A DNA stretch of 8,113 nt from Bacillota bacterium (GCA_023425285.1 JAFACY010000238.1:1-8113); one strand, 5' to 3'. Numbered from the stretch's first letter, positions 1 to 6,091 are shown. The notes: generated by a model from the letters alone, not told the origin. Program-made: numbers and translations.

Positions 1-1
1 T

Positions 2-211
2 TGTGGTGCTGCATTGGAAGATGTAGTATATACCAGAGTTCTTGTAGCTTCTCATGAACGGTCGGATCTGGTAACAGCATGGGAAACAATAAGAAAAGAG
101 TTTGGAAAACATGATGTTCCAAGCACCTTATTTGGAGTCACAGTATTAGGATATACAAATCAGTTGGTAGAAATTGAAGCAGTAGCAGCAGTAGAAAGCA
201 ATACAAAATGA
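2..211 (+). CDS. RidA/YjgF-family protein, C-terminal part (5' end outside window)
   Basis: Partial gene: the frame is open from the left edge and ends in TGA at 209-211, giving about 69 residues beginning CGAALEDVVYTRV. The pattern fits the C-terminal half of the YjgF/YER057c/UK114 (RidA) family: a GAxLEDVVYTRVLV strand, a helix, then PSTLFGVTVL and the closing LVEIEAVAAV strand, which aligns with EIEAIAV at the end of E. coli RidA. Archetypal RidA deaminates reactive enamine/imine intermediates of PLP enzymes as a cytosolic trimer. The arginine that binds the substrate carboxylate in RidA (the R of PARSCVEV) aligns here with Thr in PSTLFGV. This therefore looks like one of the Rid subgroups without that residue, whose activity is not established. 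A strong terminator follows 30 nt after the stop, so it ends its own transcription unit. Family assignment is fairly sure; function is not. Confidence 0.8.
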   Translation, partial: CGAALEDVVYTRVLVASHERSDLVTAWETIRKEFGKHDVPSTLFGVTVLGYTNQLVEIEAVAAVESNTK

Positions 212-241
212 TTGATATAGAGTTGAACCAATAGTGGTTTG

Positions 242-291
242 GAGACTAAAATCAGGATAGAAGCCTACGATTTTAGTCTCTTTTTTATTTT
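242..291 (+). terminator. Rho-independent terminator after the RidA-family gene
   Basis: A perfect 12-bp stem, GAGACTAAAATC (242-253) with GATTTTAGTCTC (269-280), encloses a 15-nt loop and is followed directly by a T-rich tract (TTTTTTATTTT, 281-291). It lies 30 nt downstream of the RidA-family stop codon and 15 nt upstream of the next -35 box, so it separates the two transcription units. The arms could also form a hairpin on the other strand, but the T tract favours + strand termination. Confidence 0.93.
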
Positions 292-306
292 GTTGTAAAA
301 AATATA

Positions 307-336
307 TTGACATTACATAAATTGTAATGTTATATT
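307..336 (+). promoter_or_regulatory. Sigma-A-type promoter of the ArsR-like regulator/MFS unit
   Basis: The -35 box TTGACA (307-312) is a perfect consensus. The -10 box TATATT (331-336) matches 5 of 6 and the spacer is 18 nt; shifting the -10 to 330-335 gives 17 nt. Transcription would start near 343, leaving a leader of only about 20 nt before the ATG codons at 362/365. Both boxes are overlapped by the inverted repeats described separately, so a bound repressor would block RNA polymerase. Confidence 0.75.
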
Positions 337-347
337 AATTGTAACGT
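310..347. promoter_or_regulatory. Two overlapping inverted repeats, probable operator for the ArsR-like repressor
   Basis: Site 1 (310-330) has perfect 8-bp arms, ACATTACA and TGTAATGT, around a 5-nt centre TAAAT. Site 2 (327-347) has arms ATGTTATA and TGTAACGT, 6 of 8 complementary, around a 5-nt centre TTAAT. The two are spaced 17 bp apart, which also shows as a direct repeat AATTGTAATGTT (320-331) and AATTGTAACGTT (337-348). Site 1 covers the end of the -35 box and the spacer; site 2 covers the -10 box and the likely start point. Arms of this size suit a dimeric winged-helix repressor. Binding by the adjacent regulator is inferred from position only. Confidence 0.6.
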
Positions 348-351
348 TGAT

Positions 352-359
352 GGAGGAGG
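352..359 (+). promoter_or_regulatory. Ribosome binding site GGAGGAGG deciding the regulator's start
   Basis: GGAGGAGG lies just before a double ATG (362 and 365). AGGAGG at 354-359 is 5 nt from ATG 365, and GGAGG at 352-356 is 5 nt from ATG 362 and 8 nt from 365. In-frame TTG 347 and ATG 350 would place this site inside the gene and leave almost no leader, so they are unlikely starts. Confidence 0.75.
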
Positions 360-364
360 AAATG

Positions 365-955
365 ATGGATAAGAAAAATTATATAGTACTTAAGACTGAT
401 AAAGACCTGAAGATACTGATGTCCCCTGTGAGGCAAAAATTAATCAGGGTGATGACAAATGAGGGAAAACCGGTGACCGCTAAATTTGTAGCTGATAAAC
501 TGGAAATTTCACCTTCATCTGCACAGCATCATATAAAAAAGTTAGAGCAAGTAGGGATTATTGAATTTGACCATAATGAAATTATAAACGGTATAACTGC
601 AAGGTATCTTAGAGTAACAGAAAAGACTGTAAGCATAGGTCAAGATATAAATGATGATTTAACAGCAGAGCGCGATATATTGGCAAGAAACGTATTAAGC
701 ACAGTTTACAACAGTTATAATAAGCTGATTGATGAAAACAGATATCTTTTATCAGAAGAATATAAAAAGGGAAATAAATTTGCTGATCAATTGACAGGAG
801 TCGTTCATTTATCTGCACAAGAAGCTAATGAACTGTTTGATATTATTGATGACTTTATAAAAAAACATTCAAAAGCATCAGAGAATTCGCATCCATACGA
901 ATATGCCTTAATTGCTTACAGAGCAGATTTAAAAGATGGTAAAAGTGAGATATAG
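365..955 (+). CDS. ArsR-like winged-helix transcriptional regulator, probable repressor of the adjacent MFS gene
   Basis: A 196-residue cytosolic DNA-binding protein. Residues about 13-91 form a winged helix: LKILMSPVRQKLIRVM (15-30) is the typical first helix of ArsR-like domains. Then come KFVADKLEISPSSAQHHIKK with the recognition helix near 49-63, and a beta wing ending in GITARYLRV (76-84). Residues about 95-196 form a mostly helical, charged extension that may hold the dimer interface and ligand pocket; I do not recognise it. The protein has no cysteine, which argues against the thiolate metal sensing of classical ArsR/SmtB proteins and favours a drug or other small-molecule ligand. ATG 365 is chosen by ribosome-site spacing; 362 is equally possible. 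The stop overlaps the next gene, so regulator and transporter are probably co-translated. Autorepression through the 310-347 repeats is inferred. Family confidence is high; ligand unknown. Confidence 0.85.
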   Translation: MDKKNYIVLKTDKDLKILMSPVRQKLIRVMTNEGKPVTAKFVADKLEISPSSAQHHIKKLEQVGIIEFDHNEIINGITARYLRVTEKTVSIGQDINDDLTAERDILARNVLSTVYNSYNKLIDENRYLLSEEYKKGNKFADQLTGVVHLSAQEANELFDIIDDFIKKHSKASENSHPYEYALIAYRADLKDGKSEI

Positions 956-2150
956 CATGAGGGTAAGACTGTATTCTTTTATATTATTACTGAATTCATT
1001 TGCTACAGGACTTCTTGTTCCGGTTTTAAGTTTATTATTGATACAGAAAGGTGCTACACTCAGTATGCTTTCTATTCTTATAGGCACATTTTCTTTTTCG
1101 GTAATAATACTGGAGCTACCAACCGGAATAATGGCAGATATAATTGGCAGGAAAAAAACCTTCTGTTTATCTCTGATTGTGTCCTTGATATTTTCGGCAG
1201 TTGTTCTTTTGGGGAACGGCGTGGTAATTTTGTATATCGGGATGTTGCTTTATGGATTAAACAGAGCTATTTCCTCAGGATCATTTGAGGCTCTGTTCAT
1301 AGATTCATATATTAATGAATTTGGCAAGGACAAATTACACGATGTTACCATCAGGATAAATGTTATAGATGCTCTTGGATTATCTGCAGGAGCCTTAGTC
1401 GGAGGTTATCTCCCTGAAATATCCGGCAAATTTTTTTCTTCAATAGGGATGTACGATCTAAGCCTTATTGTCAGAATAATACTGACATTTATAACTTTAA
1501 TATTTGCAATGGTATATATAAAAGAAACTGTTGTAAATGAAAATAAAAAACAGATTTTTATATGGGATCATATTAAAAGCAGCTCAATTTTAGTCGCTAA
1601 TAATAAAAATGTAATCTGCATATTCATTTCAGTATTTTCTACAGGTTTTTTATTCAGCTCTTTGGAAACATATTGGCAGCCGCATTTTATTTCCTTAATG
1701 CCTGACAACAGTACCATGTTTCTTTTAGGCGTAATGGCTTTTATGTATTTTGCAGCATCCATGACAGGCAATATCGTCTATGGCAGAATATTCAGCAAGC
1801 ATAATACTAAAAAAATGTACTTGTTACTCAGGAGTATTCTTGTAATGGTATTGATCATTACGGCATTACAGACAAACATGTTTTTATTTATGTTCTTTTA
1901 CACGTTGATTTATTTGTTTTTGGGTATGTCCAATGTACCGGAGGGTGTTATACTTAATGGGGAAATACCTAACGAACATAGGGCTTCAATTTTATCTTTA
2001 AATTCCTTAATCATGCAAATAGGACTTTTAGTTGGTTCGGTTTTTAATAGTATTATGATTAATCATTCATCAGTCCCGGGTTTGTGGTTTGTGGCTTCTG
2101 GTGTGATTGTGACAACTATATTGATTATTTTTAAGAAACTTATATTTTGA
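936..2150 (+). CDS. MFS transporter, probable drug or small-molecule efflux protein
   Basis: A 404-residue, very hydrophobic protein with about 12 membrane segments, the usual size for a 12-helix major facilitator. MFS motif A is clear at 64-74, GIMADIIGRKK, in the loop between helices 2 and 3, with the acidic Asp and the GRK. A hydrophilic central loop (about 196-225, rich in Asn and Lys) separates the two halves. NRAISSGSFEALFID (109-123) resembles the helix 4 region of drug:H+ antiporter-like MFS proteins, and PNEHRASILSLNSL (345-358) is a typical second-half motif. It likely exports a small molecule using the proton gradient; the substrate cannot be read. ATG 936 overlaps the regulator by 20 nt. 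ATG 957, one base after the regulator's TAG, removes 7 residues and is an equally good start by coupling, since neither has a strong ribosome site. No obvious terminator follows. Confidence 0.88.
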   Translation: MVKVRYSMRVRLYSFILLLNSFATGLLVPVLSLLLIQKGATLSMLSILIGTFSFSVIILELPTGIMADIIGRKKTFCLSLIVSLIFSAVVLLGNGVVILYIGMLLYGLNRAISSGSFEALFIDSYINEFGKDKLHDVTIRINVIDALGLSAGALVGGYLPEISGKFFSSIGMYDLSLIVRIILTFITLIFAMVYIKETVVNENKKQIFIWDHIKSSSILVANNKNVICIFISVFSTGFLFSSLETYWQPHFISLMPDNSTMFLLGVMAFMYFAASMTGNIVYGRIFSKHNTKKMYLLLRSILVMVLIITALQTNMFLFMFFYTLIYLFLGMSNVPEGVILNGEIPNEHRASILSLNSLIMQIGLLVGSVFNSIMINHSSVPGLWFVASGVIVTTILIIFKKLIF

Positions 2151-2176
2151 CGTATATCCCAAACAACTATTTTATA

Positions 2177-2205
2177 TTGAAAAACAAATGGTAAGGATAT
2201 ACAAT
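2177..2205 (+). promoter_or_regulatory. Candidate promoter for the 2-oxoacid oxidoreductase operon
   Basis: TTGAAA (2177-2182, 4 of 6) and TACAAT (2200-2205, 5 of 6) are separated by 17 nt in the 85-nt gap after the MFS gene. Transcription would begin near 2212, about 24 nt before the ATG at 2236. An 8-bp inverted repeat, GTATATCC (2152-2159) and GGATATAC (2195-2202), has its right arm overlapping the -10 box and could be an operator, though its 35-nt spacing is long. Read-through from the MFS gene is also possible, because I find no terminator between them. Confidence 0.5.
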
Positions 2206-2235
2206 TAAAATAACAATAGCAAGGGAGGGTTTATA

Positions 2236-3084
2236 ATGAAATGTGAATATGAGCTTTATGATCCGTCATGGTGTCCGGGTTGCGGCAACTACATGATAAG
2301 GACTGCGTTAAAAACAGCTTTAGAGGATTTGGGAATTGAGCCGCATGAAGCGGTTATTGTATCAGGTATAGGACAAGCGGCAAAAATGCCTCATTATATA
2401 AAAATTAACGGTTTTAACGGATTACATGGCAGGGCAATCCCTCCGGCTATTGGTATAAAATTATCTAACAAGAACTTAAAGGTTATAGTTGAATCAGGGG
2501 ATGGAGATACCTATGGGGAAGGTGGAAATCATTTCATCCATGGTATAAGGAGAAATATAGATATTGCTCATTTCGTCCATGATAATCAGGTATATGGACT
2601 GACTAAAGGTCAGGCATCTCCGACAACAGCCATGGGTCAAAAGACTACATTACAATTTGACGGCGTTAAGGTAGAGCCGGTACAACCTTTGGCATTAGCA
2701 CTAACAATGGGTGCCGGATTTGTTGCAAGAGGCTTCTCAGGGGATATTCCACATCTTGTAAAACTGATGAAGGACGCCATTAATTACAAGGGATATGCAT
2801 TGATAGATATATTACAGCCCTGTGTTGTCTGGAACAAGGTTAACACGTTTTCATGGTATAAGAACAGGGTTTATCATCTGCCGGATGACTATGATTATAC
2901 CGACAAGAAAGCAGCAATGGAAAAGGCATTGGAATTTGAGGACAGAATCCCTGTTGGAATTCTGTATAAAGAGGAAAAAGAAGACTACATAGATAAATTT
3001 GAGTTCATTAAGAATGGACCGCCTCTTGTGGATATAGAATTAAATCCGATGGATGCTGAAAGATTAATGGATGAATTCAGATAA
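2236..3084 (+). CDS. 2-oxoacid:ferredoxin oxidoreductase, beta (thiamine-pyrophosphate) subunit
   Basis: A 282-residue subunit of the PorB/KorB family, the usual length. With the next gene it would catalyse 2-oxoacid + CoA + oxidised ferredoxin to acyl-CoA + CO2 + reduced ferredoxin, in the cytosol. Visible motifs: CPGCG at 13-17 (two iron-sulfur ligands, C13 and C16); GDGD at 88-91 followed by GGNHFIHGIRRN (96-107) and DNQVYGLTKGQASPTT (116-131), the TPP/Mg site; and ILQPCVVWNKVNTFSWYK (192-209), whose C196 matches the fourth cluster ligand. The third ligand, Cys in the canonical SGIGCSS motif, is Gln47 here (SGIGQAAK), so only three of four ligands remain. K50 falls where Lys49 of the Sulfolobus enzyme, as I recall it, contacts the 2-oxoglutarate carboxylate; this is only a hint of substrate. 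GGGAGGG (2223-2229), 6 nt before the ATG, fixes the start. The partner gene starts 31 nt downstream. Confidence 0.9.
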   Translation: MKCEYELYDPSWCPGCGNYMIRTALKTALEDLGIEPHEAVIVSGIGQAAKMPHYIKINGFNGLHGRAIPPAIGIKLSNKNLKVIVESGDGDTYGEGGNHFIHGIRRNIDIAHFVHDNQVYGLTKGQASPTTAMGQKTTLQFDGVKVEPVQPLALALTMGAGFVARGFSGDIPHLVKLMKDAINYKGYALIDILQPCVVWNKVNTFSWYKNRVYHLPDDYDYTDKKAAMEKALEFEDRIPVGILYKEEKEDYIDKFEFIKNGPPLVDIELNPMDAERLMDEFR

Positions 3085-3100
3085 TGTGTTAACGATACCG

Positions 3101-3109
3101 AAGGAGGTG
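3101..3109 (+). promoter_or_regulatory. Ribosome binding site AAGGAGGTG supporting a TTG start
   Basis: AAGGAGGTG is a near-perfect match to the 16S anti-Shine-Dalgarno sequence and sits 6 nt before TTG at 3116. No ATG lies close by in frame, and the protein's conserved N-terminal strand (YSILIGGAAGQG) begins two codons later. The TTG start is therefore well supported. Confidence 0.85.
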
Positions 3110-3115
3110 CTTTAA

Positions 3116-4783
3116 TTGGATTACAGTATACTGATTGGCGGAGCTGCAGGTCAGGGCCTGGATACCTCTGCCAATATATTAGAAAAGGTATTAAAGAGAT
3201 CCGGGTTTTATGTATTTACATACAGGGACTATATGTCCATGGTAAGGGGAGGACATAATTTTACTCAGATCAGATTTTCTGACAGTGATATAACTTCTTT
3301 TACAGAAGAAGTAAATATAATATTAGCTTTAAATAAAGAGACAATAGAAATTCATAAAGACAGGCTGAAGGATGACGGTGCTATTATATGCGGTGAAGAG
3401 ATAGCAACCGGTGAGAATATAATATCTCTTCCTATCGAAAAAATAGCATCAGGCATTAATCCAAAAGTATACAATACGGTTGGTCTTGGTGTTGTATTAA
3501 AATATTTCGGGCTTCCGGTTAAATTGGCGGAAGCTGTGTTGAAAGAAGCATTTAATGAAAAAACGGCACAAGATAATATAAGCGCTGTTAATGAAGGGTA
3601 TAAGCTTATAGATAACAAATGTAAACTTGAAGTCAAGGAAGATAATAATATCATAATCAATGGAAATGATGCATTATCTCTCGGAGCAATTGCCGCAGGC
3701 TGCAAATACTATTGTGGATATCCTATGACGCCTGCTACCAGTATTTTAAAATATTTTTCTTATAAATCTGAGGCTGTCGGGATTGCGGTGGACCAGGTTG
3801 AAGATGAGGTAGCGGCTCTCAATATGGCATTAGGAGCATCTTACGCAGGAGTCAGAGCTATGACCGGCTCATCAGGCGGAGGATTTGCGCTGATGGTTGA
3901 GGCACTGAGCTTTGCGGGAATAGCCGAGTTTCCAGTCGTAATAGTAAATGCTCAAAGATCAGGTCCTGCTACGGCTATGTCCACAAGGACAGAGCAAAGC
4001 GATCTGCGGTTTGTAATACATGCAGGACACGGAGAGTTCCCCCGGATGGTAATAGCATTAAGAGACCCTGAGGATGCATTTTACCAGACAGCAAGGGCTT
4101 TCAACATAGCTGATAAATATCAGATTCCGGTAATAATATTGACGGATTTATATTTAGCTGATTATACAAAGACTACCCTTCCATTCAATTTTTCTGAAAT
4201 CAAAATAGAAAGATATTTTTGCAAAGAAGAGTACACAAGGGACAGTGAATATAAAAGATATAAAATAACTGAAAGCGGTGTATCTCCCAGAATGATTCCG
4301 GGAAAAGTTCCCGGTGAAGTAGTGCTGGTAGACAGTCATGAACATGATGAATATGGTCATATTACAGAAGATCCGAAGATAAGAACAGAAATGGTACTTA
4401 AGAGAATGAAAAAACTTGAAGGATTAAAGGAAGATGTGGAAGAGCCTTGGTTTATAGGGAAATCAAATCCTGAAAACCTGATAGTATGCTGGGGTTCAAC
4501 ATATGGTGCGGTAAAAGAAGCGATACATAGATTAAATGCCGAAGGATTCTCAATCGGAGCTTTAGTATTTGGTGACATATGGCCATTCCCAAAACAAAAG
4601 CTTCTGAATTTGGGTGAGACCGCAAAGAATATAATAGATATAGAACAAAATGCTGCCGGTCAGCTGAACAGCATTATAAAAGAAGAAACACCATATGAGT
4701 CAAATTTTAAAATCCTGAAATTTGACGGCAGACCTTTTAGCGGAGATGAAATATACAGACGATTAAAGGATGAGGTTTTGTAA
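3116..4783 (+). CDS. 2-oxoacid:acceptor oxidoreductase, fused gamma-alpha subunit
   Basis: A 555-residue fusion that completes a two-subunit oxidoreductase with the beta subunit just upstream. Residues 1 to about 175 are the gamma domain: ILIGGAAGQGLDTSANIL (5-22) is its glycine-rich start and VRGGHNFTQIRFSD (43-56) its second signature. From about 180 the alpha domain follows: CGYPMTPATSI (200-210), a variant of the usual YPITPST substrate/CoA motif; QVEDEVAALNMALGASYAG (227-245); MTGSSGGGFALMVE (249-262); QRSGPATAMSTRTEQSDL (280-297); and VDSHEHDEYGHITEDP (405-420). The C-terminal domain (about 450-555) is complete. The gamma-then-alpha order matches the archaeal-type two-subunit enzymes and the 2-oxoacid:acceptor oxidoreductase alpha-subunit family. 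There is no ferredoxin-like delta domain or extra 2[4Fe-4S] motif here or next door, so electrons would pass from the single beta-subunit cluster to external ferredoxin. Substrate (pyruvate, 2-oxoglutarate or branched 2-oxoacids) is undetermined. Confidence 0.9.
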   Translation: MDYSILIGGAAGQGLDTSANILEKVLKRSGFYVFTYRDYMSMVRGGHNFTQIRFSDSDITSFTEEVNIILALNKETIEIHKDRLKDDGAIICGEEIATGENIISLPIEKIASGINPKVYNTVGLGVVLKYFGLPVKLAEAVLKEAFNEKTAQDNISAVNEGYKLIDNKCKLEVKEDNNIIINGNDALSLGAIAAGCKYYCGYPMTPATSILKYFSYKSEAVGIAVDQVEDEVAALNMALGASYAGVRAMTGSSGGGFALMVEALSFAGIAEFPVVIVNAQRSGPATAMSTRTEQSDLRFVIHAGHGEFPRMVIALRDPEDAFYQTARAFNIADKYQIPVIILTDLYLADYTKTTLPFNFSEIKIERYFCKEEYTRDSEYKRYKITESGVSPRMIPGKVPGEVVLVDSHEHDEYGHITEDPKIRTEMVLKRMKKLEGLKEDVEEPWFIGKSNPENLIVCWGSTYGAVKEAIHRLNAEGFSIGALVFGDIWPFPKQKLLNLGETAKNIIDIEQNAAGQLNSIIKEETPYESNFKILKFDGRPFSGDEIYRRLKDEVL

Positions 4784-4856
4784 TAAATTACAATTGTTTT
4801 ACACAAAAATGATATTATTTTTATTTTTTGCATTTACTATCTTAATAAATAATGTG

Positions 4857-4903
4857 TTGGTTAATTGAATTATACATATCTTAAAAGATAACCAATATTT
4901 TTT
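4857..4903 (+). terminator. Possible weak terminator or leader hairpin before pstS
   Basis: TTGGTTA (4857-4863) and TAACCAA (4889-4895) are perfect 7-bp complements around a 25-nt interior that holds a small hairpin (TCTT/AAGA). A T tract, TATTTTTTAT, follows at 4896. It could terminate the oxidoreductase operon or act in the pstS leader. The stem has only two G-C pairs and the loop is long, so I hold this loosely. Confidence 0.35.
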
Positions 4904-4920
4904 ATGAAAAATATAATTAA

Positions 4921-4926
4921 GAGGAG
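4921..4926 (+). promoter_or_regulatory. Ribosome binding site GAGGAG fixing the pstS start at 4934
   Basis: GAGGAG ends 7 nt before ATG 4934. An earlier in-frame ATG at 4904 has only AT-rich sequence in front of it and would bury this ribosome site inside the gene. The 4934 start also gives a normal signal peptide directly at the N-terminus. Confidence 0.8.
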
Positions 4927-4933
4927 TAAACAA

Positions 4934-6091
4934 ATGATAAAAAAGATTACGGCATTTATTTTGTTGGCAACACTTGTATTAAGTATGGGATTTAATGCTT
5001 ATGCAGCAACAATCACACTGAATATCGATGGTAAGGCAGTGGCTTCTGATGTGGCGCCTGTATTGGAGGAAGGCAGAACCTTGGTTCCGGTAAGAGTTAT
5101 TTCAGAAACATTGGGCGCTGATGTAAAATGGAATGAAGCAACAAAGAAGGTAACAATCAATACTGCCGCTTACGAAGTAGTATTTACTATCGGTTCAAAA
5201 AGCTTTACTGTTAACGGAGCCGCAAAGACTTTGGATGTTCCTGCAAAAATTGTTGACAGCCGTACGGTTGTACCGATCAGGGCTATTTCTGAGGCAATTG
5301 GAGCTGAAGTGAGCTATGATGCTGCAAAACATGTTGCATCGGTAAACTATTTTAATAAAATGAATGGTACGGTAAAGGTTACCGGTTCCACAACTGTATT
5401 GCCGATAGGTCAGGCAGCCGCAGATAAAGTTAATGCATTGAACAAAGGTCTGGCGGTTTCAGTAGCAGGCGGTGGTTCAGGAGCAGGCATTAAAGATGCC
5501 ATAGCGGGAACTTCTAATATCGGTATGTCTTCTCGTGAAATAACCAATGATGAAAAAGCAACTCTTGAAGTGTTTGAGGTTGCAAAAGATGGAATTGCAA
5601 TAATTGTTCATCCCGATAATACGGTGAAATCTCTTACAACAGAGCAAGCTAAAAAAATCTTCCTGGGTGAAATTAAGAACTGGAAGGATGTAGGAGGCGA
5701 GGATGCACCGATATTTGTACAGACTCGTGAATCCGGTTCGGGTACAAGAGCTACTTTGGAAGAAATGCTGTTAAATAAAGAATCAGTTGTTACAACAGCT
5801 ACACCTCATGCATCATCAGCTTTAATTAAGCAAGGTGTTGCAAAGAATAAAAACGCAATAGGCTTTGATTCTATAGGATATGTAGATGCTACGGTAAAAG
5901 CTGTTCCGTTAGATGGTATTAATGCTAACTCTAAAACGGTATTAGATGGAACATATCCATTAGGCAGAGGATTATACGTTGTGACAAAAGGTACTCCGTC
6001 AGGTGCTGCGGCTATGTTTATTGATTATTTAAGAAGCGCAGCCTGCCAGAAAGAAATAGTTGTAAAAGAAGGTTACATCTCTATAAAATAA
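4934..6091 (+). CDS. pstS: Phosphate ABC transporter substrate-binding protein PstS with N-terminal stalk (copper amine oxidase N-like) domain
   Basis: A 385-residue secreted phosphate-binding protein. Residues 1-25 are a signal peptide (MIKK, hydrophobic core, then NAYA cleaved before ATITL). There is no lipobox cysteine, unlike many Gram-positive PstS lipoproteins. Residues about 26-138 form a copper-amine-oxidase-N-terminal-like 'stalk' domain with paired units: GRTLVPVRVISETLGADVKW (48-67) and SRTVVPIRAISEAIGAEVSY (109-128). The PstS domain runs from about 143 to the end. Its phosphate-site motifs are GSTTVLP (151-157), AGGGSGAGIKD (178-188), SSRE (199-202) and TRESGSGTRATLEE (264-277). 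It should capture phosphate outside the membrane and deliver it to PstC/PstA, encoded next. The stalk domain adds about 110 residues and could tether the protein to the envelope in place of a lipid. A perfect palindrome follows the gene. I found no convincing Pho box upstream, so phosphate control is assumed from family knowledge. Confidence 0.92.
   Translation: MIKKITAFILLATLVLSMGFNAYAATITLNIDGKAVASDVAPVLEEGRTLVPVRVISETLGADVKWNEATKKVTINTAAYEVVFTIGSKSFTVNGAAKTLDVPAKIVDSRTVVPIRAISEAIGAEVSYDAAKHVASVNYFNKMNGTVKVTGSTTVLPIGQAAADKVNALNKGLAVSVAGGGSGAGIKDAIAGTSNIGMSSREITNDEKATLEVFEVAKDGIAIIVHPDNTVKSLTTEQAKKIFLGEIKNWKDVGGEDAPIFVQTRESGSGTRATLEEMLLNKESVVTTATPHASSALIKQGVAKNKNAIGFDSIGYVDATVKAVPLDGINANSKTVLDGTYPLGRGLYVVTKGTPSGAAAMFIDYLRSAACQKEIVVKEGYISIK

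Noticed and set aside
347..364. TTG 347 or ATG 350 as the regulator's start
   Set aside because: These would place the GGAGGAGG ribosome site inside the gene and start translation within a few bases of the predicted transcript start.
3352..3705. Minus-strand open frame of 117 codons
   Set aside because: Antisense to the gamma-alpha oxidoreductase gene; no ribosome site or family resemblance. Same judgement for the shorter minus-strand frames at 609-818, 1568-1771, 4154-4578, 6351-6620 and 6801-6992.
4805..4830. AAAAAT/ATTTTT hairpin with T-rich tail as a terminator of the oxidoreductase operon
   Set aside because: The stem is six A-T pairs with no G-C pair in AT-rich DNA, too weak to support.
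4904..4933. Earlier ATG for pstS, adding 10 residues
   Set aside because: No ribosome site precedes it, whereas GAGGAG stands 7 nt before ATG 4934, and the later start gives a standard signal peptide.
4784..4933. Pho box (direct TTTACA-like repeats) upstream of pstS
   Set aside because: TTTACA at 4798 and TTTACT at 4833 exist but are 35 nt apart, not about 11, so they do not form a recognisable PhoP site.
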